Shown in pieces: positions 27,669-36,500 of a stretch of 64,000 bases of DNA; position 1 is the stretch's first letter; each line of letters starts with the position of its first letter. A model generated the notes under the pieces. That model searched no databases. It saw nothing but the letters and a program-made list of their open reading frames with translations, and was not told the DNA's origin. The position numbers were made by a program, and so were the translations under genes. This DNA comes from Flammeovirga yaeyamensis (GTDB taxonomy: Bacteria > Bacteroidota > Bacteroidia > Cytophagales > Flammeovirgaceae), in assembly GCF_018736045.1 (NCBI RefSeq), contig NZ_CP076132.1, forward strand, positions 4,804,501 to 4,868,500, written 5' to 3'.

Positions 27669-30329
27669 TTAATAATTTTTATATAATCGAATTGCACTAA
27701 TCAGTGATTTGTCTTTAATAGACTTACAGTTAATTATTATTCCTTGGCCATCTACCGCCTTTACTTGGAATTTCTTGATTACAGCTCTCGCCCCGCCAAA
27801 TTCTTTCGCTAAATTCAGTTCTTCTTCAACTAACTCATCATTAATTAAAATTGAAAATACGCGCTCATTTATATTTTCTTCGACTTTATCATTACCTAAG
27901 TTGTAAGCCAATGCTTCTTTATCTGATTTAGCTAAAAGTTCAGCAAAATGTAATTCTACTGTATAAAACCCATCTTTAACATCAAACTTAAATGCCTCTA
28001 AATCCATTCTATTTGTTTGATAGATAGGATCATTCTTAGTTCCATAAATTTCCAAATCAGAAGCTGGCATACTTCCATATTTAGTTTTCACTTTAAATGC
28101 CTCTCCACCGATATACCCCCAACTACCTGATGTATATTCTTTTTCTGGAATCCATATTTGATTTAATGTTTTATCATGATAATACCTTGTTGATCCTAGA
28201 TCTACGTTTATTTCATATAATGGTACATCAGATGATGTAAAGCTCTCGGGAATCATTCTGAACTCTATATCCAACATATCGATTAATAATTCTCCTGACT
28301 TTGCAACAATCTGATTATTACCATCTTGGAATGGCACATTAAATGTTGCTTTTCCTAGAGTGACTTTTTGTTCTCCCAACTCTTTCCCATTTACACTTAA
28401 AGTCACCTTCTCCTGATTTGAATAAACCACTACAGGTTGCTTGCAGATACCATTTGATTCTTGACCAGAACGAAGAGTCCAAGTTCTGTCCCCAATTTTT
28501 AAAAATGGTTCTTTTAAGAAATTCGCTTGATATAAGTAATAAGTATCTTTTGGTGTTCTATCAGTTGTAGTTATCCCTTTGCTATTAATATGAGGTGTTG
28601 CATAACCTCTTAGCTCTGAATGGAAATCATTAATATTCCAGATCGCGGCTCCTGCTATAAAATTACGTTCCAATATCGCTGGTAAATAATGTTCATGATA
28701 CAGGTTTCCATATTCAACAGTGTAATCAAATCGTATCGGATTAAAGCTATGTAAATCAGCATGTACATCAGCACCATACTCTGTTACCATCATCACTTTA
28801 TCTGGGTAGAGCGCTTGATATTTATCTAAGAATTTTTCAAAACCACTGAATTTACCACCATACCAGCCAGAGTAAAGGTTCCAACCCATAATATCAGGAA
28901 TAGCACAAATTTCCGCTTCATGATATGCTCCTGAGCCATGATGAGCATTCATTGTATAACGCTCTTCATCCAATTCCTTAACGGTGTTTTCTAATAATTG
29001 TGTTAGCTCTTTAACCTTAACTAAGTACTTTTTATGACGCTCTTTGTCTTTTTTGAAAGGTGGTCTTAACAGAATTTCATTCATATATGCCCACATAATC
29101 ACTGAAGGATGATTTCTATTTTGATGAATCATTTCCTTCACCATATGCACTGAATTATTTGTAAACTCTTCGGTTTCTGTAATAGCATTTACTAGAGGTA
29201 TTTCTACTGAAGTTAAAATCCCTAATTTATCACACATTTCCATCACCACAGGATCTTGTGGATAATGTGATACTCTTAGGAAGTTTCCTCCCATTTCTTT
29301 TAATAACTTGATATCTCTCACATGTAACTCATCTGGAAGCGCATTCCCTAATCCCTCAAAACATTGATGACGATTAGTACCTATCAATTTCAAAGGTTCC
29401 CCATTTAATACAAACCCATTCTTTACATCAAAAGAATACCACCTAAAACCAACAGAACTAATAAAAGAGTCTAATTCTTTACCTGACTTTTCATCAATAA
29501 TAGATAAATGAAGTTGATATAAATTTGGAGTTTCAGTATTCCACAGTAATGGGTTATTAATCTCAAAAGTCTCATCTATTTCTTTATCAGCAGATTTCAC
29601 CAACTTTTGTTTTTTGGCACTTTGATATACTACTGATTGATTCGGGGCTATTAATTTACACTTTAAAGTTACTGTTTGATTTGTAGTTAAAGTGTTATTA
29701 ATATGGCCTCTAAACCTTACTGAGGCTTTATCTTTTGTCACATTTGGTGTGTTAATATGAACAGTAGCACCTGCATATTCATCCTTTTTCCAATGAATCT
29801 TATTTTTGACTTCTAGAAAAACATCTCTATAAATACCTCCGAAAAATGTAAAGTCAGCTGATAGTGGAGCAATATTTTCATCATAACTATTGTCTACTTT
29901 AATGATCATTTTATTCTGCTCACCAAATTTTAAATATTGATGTACATCAAAAATAAATCGAGTATATCCACCTTTGTGTATTCCAACTTCAACATCATTT
30001 ATAAAAACCGTAGCTACTTGATTCACCCCTTCAAATAACAACGATAAATCCTTGTCCTTATAGTTTAAAGGAATAAAAATTTCTTTTTTGTAGTAACCAA
30101 TTCCTCTAAAATATCCACTTTCTTCATCCACTGCATCGATGTTATTCCAAGTATGTGGAATATTTACTTTTGTACCATTTACAGAGTGATCATACAAATG
30201 GGCAATCCATTCTTTTTCTGTGAAGAATTCCCAGTTCGAATTTATTGATTTCTTCACTGCCCAGCTCGGCTGGATTCCAATAAAAAAAGTACAAATTAAT
30301 ATTATTAGGTTTAATCTCATTTTGATCAT
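27669..30329 (-). CDS. GH2 beta-galactosidase-like enzyme with C-terminal malectin domain
   Basis: 886 aa, signal peptide (ends PSWAVK). Sugar-binding, Ig-like and TIM-barrel GH2 domains over residues about 25-620, with catalytic acid/base E418 (WAYMNEI) and nucleophile E517 (VTEYGAD). Then an Ig-like domain and a malectin/CBM57-like domain over about 715-886 (TVELHFAELLAK, ISAIRLYK). First gene of a tight operon (gaps of 10 and 12 bp to the next two). GH2 covers beta-galactosidases, glucuronidases and mannosidases; a glucuronidase is attractive given the glucuronate pathway next door, but specificity is unassigned. Confidence 0.9.
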   Translation of the reverse strand: MIKMRLNLIILICTFFIGIQPSWAVKKSINSNWEFFTEKEWIAHLYDHSVNGTKVNIPHTWNNIDAVDEESGYFRGIGYYKKEIFIPLNYKDKDLSLLFEGVNQVATVFINDVEVGIHKGGYTRFIFDVHQYLKFGEQNKMIIKVDNSYDENIAPLSADFTFFGGIYRDVFLEVKNKIHWKKDEYAGATVHINTPNVTKDKASVRFRGHINNTLTTNQTVTLKCKLIAPNQSVVYQSAKKQKLVKSADKEIDETFEINNPLLWNTETPNLYQLHLSIIDEKSGKELDSFISSVGFRWYSFDVKNGFVLNGEPLKLIGTNRHQCFEGLGNALPDELHVRDIKLLKEMGGNFLRVSHYPQDPVVMEMCDKLGILTSVEIPLVNAITETEEFTNNSVHMVKEMIHQNRNHPSVIMWAYMNEILLRPPFKKDKERHKKYLVKVKELTQLLENTVKELDEERYTMNAHHGSGAYHEAEICAIPDIMGWNLYSGWYGGKFSGFEKFLDKYQALYPDKVMMVTEYGADVHADLHSFNPIRFDYTVEYGNLYHEHYLPAILERNFIAGAAIWNINDFHSELRGYATPHINSKGITTTDRTPKDTYYLYQANFLKEPFLKIGDRTWTLRSGQESNGICKQPVVVYSNQEKVTLSVNGKELGEQKVTLGKATFNVPFQDGNNQIVAKSGELLIDMLDIEFRMIPESFTSSDVPLYEINVDLGSTRYYHDKTLNQIWIPEKEYTSGSWGYIGGEAFKVKTKYGSMPASDLEIYGTKNDPIYQTNRMDLEAFKFDVKDGFYTVELHFAELLAKSDKEALAYNLGNDKVEENINERVFSILINDELVEEELNLAKEFGGARAVIKKFQVKAVDGQGIIINCKSIKDKSLISAIRLYKNY

Positions 30330-30369
30330 ACTATTATAAATAAATGATTAAAAGGCTAGTTCTTGAAAG

Positions 30370-30397
30370 AACAGGGAAGAGAATACCCTCCCCTGTT
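30370..30397 (-). terminator. Hairpin after PhoD-like gene
   Basis: AACAGGG at 30370-30376 and CCCTGTT at 30391-30397. The T-run on the minus strand is weak, so read-through into the GH2 operon is plausible. Confidence 0.45.
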
Positions 30398-30451
30398 TCT
30401 ATTCATTTTCGATAATAATTGTCGTTTTCAGTTAATTGATGAAATAGTTTG

Positions 30452-31882
30452 CTAAAGCGATTTATATTTTATTACCTCCTTATTGACTTCATTCCCTTTA
30501 CAGTCAAAGTGAACAAACTCAATAGTAGGAATATTATTTTCTCTGAATACATTTACTGCTACAAAGCCACCTTTTACTCTTAGAAATTTATGTTCTGGGC
30601 GTACATCTTCTTGTTTCCAACCTTGAGCATGATTATCTGATGTGGCTCCTTGGCTAAATTCGAGCAGACCTGTTTCTTGATCTTCTGATACATATTGCCA
30701 ATGTCTATCACCGTTTACAACATAGATTGTATTTTCTCCCAAAAACTTTCTTAACCATTCACCTTCTGTTTTAAACGAAGCATTCGCATGGTTATCCGTT
30801 TTACCCTTCACTCTATCTGGGCCTACAATTGGAGTAGGAGAAAGCAATACCTTAAAAGTAGCATCAGAATTTTTAACTGTTTCTTTTAACCAAGCGATCT
30901 GTTCTTTTCCTAGAATTGTTTTTTCTGGCGAATCAGGTGACTTATTTTCACTTCTAAACTCTCGGCCTTCAATAAGCCAAATTTGAAGGTCTTGCCCCCA
31001 CCTAAATGTTCTATACGGTGTACCATAAAGTGGTGCATTTTCTCTCCAAACTTTTAGACCGTCATAGAATGTGAATTCTCCAAGAGGTTTAATTTTAGGT
31101 GTAGCATCGTCTTTTAGCATGTCGTGATCATCTTTTTCAAGATACAATGGAACATTTGCATAAAAGTCTCTAATTGATGGCCAACCATTGATTGCTCCCC
31201 ATTTATGTCTTGCTAGTTCAATGTTATATGACATTGGACCAGGTTTATCGTAATACACAAAATCTCCTGTTTGACAATGAAATTGAGGATTTAGCTTGGC
31301 CATCGCATCATATGTATTAAATCCTCTTTCAGGATGATCATAATCCCAAAAATATTGACAAGATGTGGAAGTAAAAGTTACAGGAACTATTTGATGATCC
31401 ATTGGACTAGTTGTAAAACTTCCTTTAATTGAAGTTTTAGGACTTTTAAAGTTCTTTCTTCCTTCGATAAGAACATCATACTTCGTATTTGGTAACAAAC
31501 CGCCAATTTGCTGTTTGAAAGTATAATCTTCATAAGAGGAGACATGAGTCCAATCGCCTTTTAATGTATCTTTTTCTGATATTAATGTTATTCTAACTCG
31601 ACCAAAAGTCCCTGCCACATGACCGTCCATTTTTGAAACTTCCATATCATTATCAAAATCTATTGGGCTGCAAAAAGGTGCTTCTTTTTGTTTATGCTGA
31701 ATAGGTACTGGAAATTCAGCCTTACAAAGTCTTGTTAGAATTACTACAGAGTTTTGTGTTACTTCACCAATTTTAAATCCATTTGTAAAGTAAACTTTAT
31801 CCTTGTCTCCTGCAGAAACCGAATATTGCAGGAGAATAAGAATTGTGGTTATAATTAGTTTAAAGCTTAATTTAATTTTCAT
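30452..31882 (-). CDS. PhoD-like alkaline phosphatase family protein
   Basis: 476 aa, signal peptide (ends QYSVSAG). An N-terminal beta-sandwich (residues about 28-155) is followed by a PhoD-type metallophosphatase: TSCQYFWDYDHPERGF, QTGDFVYYDKPGP, EKDDHDMLKDDA and NGDRHWQYV supply the metal ligands. PhoD enzymes act on phosphodiesters or monoesters. In a sulfatase-rich locus it may act on another ester or supply phosphate. Substrate unknown. Confidence 0.86.
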   Translation of the reverse strand: MKIKLSFKLIITTILILLQYSVSAGDKDKVYFTNGFKIGEVTQNSVVILTRLCKAEFPVPIQHKQKEAPFCSPIDFDNDMEVSKMDGHVAGTFGRVRITLISEKDTLKGDWTHVSSYEDYTFKQQIGGLLPNTKYDVLIEGRKNFKSPKTSIKGSFTTSPMDHQIVPVTFTSTSCQYFWDYDHPERGFNTYDAMAKLNPQFHCQTGDFVYYDKPGPMSYNIELARHKWGAINGWPSIRDFYANVPLYLEKDDHDMLKDDATPKIKPLGEFTFYDGLKVWRENAPLYGTPYRTFRWGQDLQIWLIEGREFRSENKSPDSPEKTILGKEQIAWLKETVKNSDATFKVLLSPTPIVGPDRVKGKTDNHANASFKTEGEWLRKFLGENTIYVVNGDRHWQYVSEDQETGLLEFSQGATSDNHAQGWKQEDVRPEHKFLRVKGGFVAVNVFRENNIPTIEFVHFDCKGNEVNKEVIKYKSL

Positions 31883-31924
31883 TTTATTTAAAGTTTAGAC
31901 AGATTTAGTTGAATTAGTAAATAC

Positions 31925-31949
31925 CAAAACTCCACAAAATGGAGCTTTG
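31925..31949 (-). terminator. Hairpin after sulfatase gene
   Basis: CTCCA at 31930-31934 and TGGAG at 31940-31944, extended by CAAA/TTTG. Short stem; part of a series of hairpins that separates nearly every gene of this locus. Confidence 0.45.
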
Positions 31950-31960
31950 ATATTATCTAT

Positions 31961-33382
31961 TTAGTAGGTATAGTCAGCTCCGTCTCTACTCATAAGCCAA
32001 GAATTTTTCACTTTTTCCAACTCTTCTTTCATCTCTTCAAATTCTTTTGGAAATTTTTCTGAAACATCTGTAGTTTCATATGGATCATTCTTTAAGTCAT
32101 ACATCACCATAGTTTGTTCTTTCTTATCTGGGATACAGATTTTAAATCTTTCTCCAATAAGAGCATAAAGGTCAATTCCTTTATATAATCTTCTAAAACC
32201 TGAAGCAATATATTTGTCTCGAGGCATATCTTCTCCTTCAAATACTGGTACCAAACTAACGCCATCGACCTGAGGTTTTTTTGGCATTTTAGTTCCTGTT
32301 AACGCTAAAATTGTTGGTAACAAATCATTGGTAGAACCTCTAAATTCATTTACCACTGTACCTTTTGCAAAATGTGAAGGCCATTCAGCAATAAATGGAA
32401 CTCTTAGCCCACCTTCCCACATTTGATGTTTATGACCTCTATAAGGTCCAGCAGATGCTGCTCCTTTTTTCATCTGACTACCACATGCACCATTATCACT
32501 AGTGAAAAGGATGATTGTATTTTCATCTAAACCTTTTTTCTTAAGGAACTTTTTTAAACGGCCAATTTGCTCATCCATTGCAGTAATACATCCGTACAAA
32601 TGTCTTTTATCAATATTGTCAACATTCTTGTACATTTTCAAGTATTCAGGTCCAGCAACAACTGGCTCATGAGGTGCATGGAACCAAATTGTAGCTAAGA
32701 AAGGTTCGTCATTTTTAGCTGCTTCTTCAATAAATGGAATCGCTCTATCCATAATAATTCTGCTATCATCACCGTCAAGGTTTTCAGTAACCATTTCTCC
32801 ATTTTCAAAATATCTTGATCCTCCCCAAGATCCATCTTTTTTAGCACCAAATCCTTTCCATCTTTCAGGAGTTTTAGTTGGATCCCATGTTGGAACTGCA
32901 CTTTTTGTAGCAAAATAGTGTTCGAAGCCATGGAATGAAGGTGGTGAATAATATCCTCTTGATTCTACCTTATCGGGTTCAATCCAACCTAAATGCCATT
33001 TTCCAAAGAAACCAGTCTTATAGCCATCTCCTTTTAAAATCTCTGCAACCGTTTTTTCTGCGGGACGTAACGCAGCGGTATGTGCTGCTAAAATACCTGT
33101 TCTAAATGGATCTCTTCCTGTTAAACAACTTGCTCTTGAAGGTGAACATAAAGGTGATGCTGCATAAAATTTAGGCATAGTAACACCATTTGAAGCCATT
33201 TTATCCAAATGTGGTGTTTTGATAACATCATTACCATTGAAACCAACATCTCCCCATCCTAAATCATCCGCCATTATCATAATAACATTTGGCTTCTTCT
33301 TAGTCGATTTTGCATCCTTTTGAGCGTATAATTGATAATTTAAACCAACTACAGCGATAATTAGTATCCAGAATTTATTCAT
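31961..33382 (-). CDS. S1-family sulfatase, canonical C-S-P-S-R
   Basis: 473 aa from ATG at 33382; an upstream ATG at 33445 lacks a signal peptide, while MNKFWILIIAVVGLNYQLYAQ is one. Formylglycine site C79-S-P-S-R83, metal ligands MADDLG and TSDNGACG, and GKWHLGW. Resembles sulfatases that act on galactose- or GlcNAc-type sulfates, but the regiochemistry cannot be read. Separate from the other two sulfatases in subfamily, as shown by its canonical motif and the absence of NPHxCC. Confidence 0.95.
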   Translation of the reverse strand: MNKFWILIIAVVGLNYQLYAQKDAKSTKKKPNVIMIMADDLGWGDVGFNGNDVIKTPHLDKMASNGVTMPKFYAASPLCSPSRASCLTGRDPFRTGILAAHTAALRPAEKTVAEILKGDGYKTGFFGKWHLGWIEPDKVESRGYYSPPSFHGFEHYFATKSAVPTWDPTKTPERWKGFGAKKDGSWGGSRYFENGEMVTENLDGDDSRIIMDRAIPFIEEAAKNDEPFLATIWFHAPHEPVVAGPEYLKMYKNVDNIDKRHLYGCITAMDEQIGRLKKFLKKKGLDENTIILFTSDNGACGSQMKKGAASAGPYRGHKHQMWEGGLRVPFIAEWPSHFAKGTVVNEFRGSTNDLLPTILALTGTKMPKKPQVDGVSLVPVFEGEDMPRDKYIASGFRRLYKGIDLYALIGERFKICIPDKKEQTMVMYDLKNDPYETTDVSEKFPKEFEEMKEELEKVKNSWLMSRDGADYTY

Positions 33383-33476
33383 TGCTCTTAGTTTTAGTTC
33401 TATACAGTTGATATGATCTCTATTTAAAAAATATGTAAAAGTCACACCATATAATCTACTTTAAAGTGATAATTAG

Positions 33477-33518
33477 TAACAGAATGCACTCTTAAATAAA
33501 TAAGAGTACATTCTGTTA
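33477..33518 (-). terminator. Strong hairpin after esterase-sulfatase gene
   Basis: TAACAGAATGCACTCTTA at 33477-33494 pairs with TAAGAGTACATTCTGTTA at 33501-33518 (one mismatch) around a 6-nt loop. No strong T-run; it could stabilise or end the 5.9-kb mRNA. Confidence 0.7.
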
Positions 33519-33526
33519 TGATATTA

Positions 33527-36500
33527 TTAGTCTATCATGATTCTTTTTACAATTAAGCCATTTTCTGTCTTAATTTTCATGATATAAATTCCTGTTTTTA
33601 AGGTACCTCCGATATAAAAATGTGTTTGATTTTTAATAGTAAATACCTTTCGTCCATTCACAGTATAAATATCCGCCTCAAAAGGTTCTTCTAAACCATT
33701 AATTTTCAGCATATTTTTCACTGGGTTAGGATAAATAGTCACTTGATTATTATCCCCAATGATACCCGTCGGTCCTTCTTCATTAGAAATTAATGTTGCT
33801 TCGATTTCTATAGATTTTGCAGTTACAGCATTAAAAGAATAATTATATTTCTCTGTTGCTACTGCTTCAATCATTTCAACTCCATTAATCAATAACTCTT
33901 CAAAAAATTGGTTATCATTAGTCAAAATCTCAAGTTCAACCATACCATCAGTTCCCATTTCTGGCTGTATAAGATCTCCGCTTGACAATTCTTTACCTTT
34001 ATAAAGAACTCTTACATTATCAGTGAAAGTGATAGGTACTTCAATCACATCCACTTTTATTCCAATATCATCTATACCCAGACGTGGGTTATTTAGTGTT
34101 GGATGAGTATCGTTACCATATTGGAACTTGATCATGACATTACTTTCATAAACATCAATCTCATCCATGGTTAAAGGATCTGATTTATCTTCATCCTCAT
34201 ATGCAGGGAATATTCCATCATTAGGAGTATAAGTTTTTAACTCTTCCCATGTTTCCCCTCCATTTGTACTCTTACTTACCACTAATTTCTCGGTCATATC
34301 AGTTTTACCAAATCGCCCAGCAAAAGATAATTTACCAATACGTTCTATTGTTGGAGTGATTAGATATCCAAACTCATCTTTACTTTCAGAATAGTACATT
34401 CTAAAAATATTATCACCAGGATAAAGTCCATGATTTCCTTTATCTCCTACATAATTAGCTCCACCTGAAGTCCAACCTGTTGGAATCTTATCTGATCCTC
34501 CTCCTTTTAAGAAGCCAATTTTATATTGATGATATTTTGAACGATAAACGGTTACTGTATAATCTTGAGTCGTATACCCATTAGCTGCAGTTACTGTAAA
34601 GTTCATTTCCCCTGCTTCTCCAGGAAGAGGAGATGGTTGATTATGAATTGTTACAGTTGCTCCCATAGCTCTTGGAGTTATGTTCACAAAGATATCTTCA
34701 AAAACCCCAATTGAATCGTTTGCTATATATGAGAATAAATCATCTGATGATAAAGTAAACTTTAACTCTTCATCAGATACAGTTCTTGTATCCGTTGATA
34801 TCGATGAAATTCGAACATCTGATAAATCAGAATTTTCTTTTATCAACATTACATCATCCAAAATAAATACTCCTTCTGTGGTTGTCCCTTCAGGTATATT
34901 ACTTTCGAATTTCATGTAATACTCTTTATCACCACCATTAATTGTGATATTTTCTTCAAGAACCTTGTTTGCGTTAATCAACTCTTCATGAGATATTTCC
35001 CAATATTTTTCCCATGTCATTTGATCCTCACTAATCGATACGCTAAACATAGCACCTTCGATAGCATCTTCTTCATCCATTGGTTTTAACTTGAAAGATA
35101 ACTCTCCCATTTTTTTAAATGATACAGGAGATTCTATAGAGGATATATCTCTACCGAATAAAGCACTATATCCATCAATACTTCCTTCAAAAATACCTAG
35201 AACACCATATCCTTTTTGAATCCACCATTGGAAATCGTTACCTGCTCCGTCTTCGAAGTTATCTTCGAATAAAACTTCGATTGGAGTATGATATTCAAAC
35301 TCAGAATAGATGGTTAAATCATCAATCCATAAGCGACAGTCATCATGAATATCAGGCTGACGATCTATTGTTGGAGTAAATACGATTTGAACTGATTTAT
35401 CGGTATCTATTTTATATTGGAAATATCTCCATTCATCATCAGCAAGTAACGATCTATCTATTACGTCTAATTTAATGCGGTCACCATTAGAAGATACGGC
35501 TTCCACTAATAATTCAGTCGCACCAAAAGGCGCTTCAATAAATGCCCAGAATGATAAACCTTTAACATCTTCATATTCAGGGCTTGTTAAATGACCTTGA
35601 TTACCTTCCTCACCTCTTGTAAACTTTAAAGCACCATTTCCCAAGAAATCACCATGACTTGACATTGGATCAGGTATATTGCTTGAAATCATTGTGGACT
35701 TAGAACTCCAACCAATAGGTGCAGTTTGTCCATCTTGTACAGGAAAACCTGTTTGGAAGATCACATTAGATTCAAATTTATAAAGAGTGAAATGATAAAT
35801 ACTTGTAATCGTCTCATCTATAGACGTTACTTCTATAACCACATCTTTATATGCATTATCACCTTCTCCTTTATTCTCTTGAGTGACTTTTACATTACAA
35901 TCCGGATGATTTGCTACTCCTTTAATGTCTAATTCAGCTGTTATATCATCCGTATTGATAAAGAAAGTAAAATCTCTTTCTTCGATATTAAACCCAGGAA
36001 TTCTTTGTCCATCCAAAGTCACCATACCTAAAGTGGCATCTGTTTGATAACCTTGTAAGATGCCATCGACATCGAAATCATCGTTTATTTCTTCTACCCA
36101 TTCTTTAAGATATCCACGCATCATAGCCAATTTTTCAGCATAAGCAGGATCTCTATCGAATGACTCCATTTCTCCTGGATCTTTTTCTAAATCATGAAGA
36201 ATTTCTCTATGGAAACCACCATCAAATAATACGTACTTTAATTCTTTTGTAACCACCATACGGCCAGTAATCGTACGAGCTGGAAGAGGATTGTAAACGT
36301 GCTGATAAAGTTCACTAACTAAATAATCTCTTTTAACTGCTTCTTTACCTCCATTATTTCTAAGAATATTTCCAGAAAGATCCTGACCAGCTAAATGACT
36401 TGGTAATTCACCACCAGCAATAGATACTAAAGTTGGATAAATATCTACCAACGATACTATACTTTCATCATCAATAACATTTGGAGTAGTTTGGCCTTTC

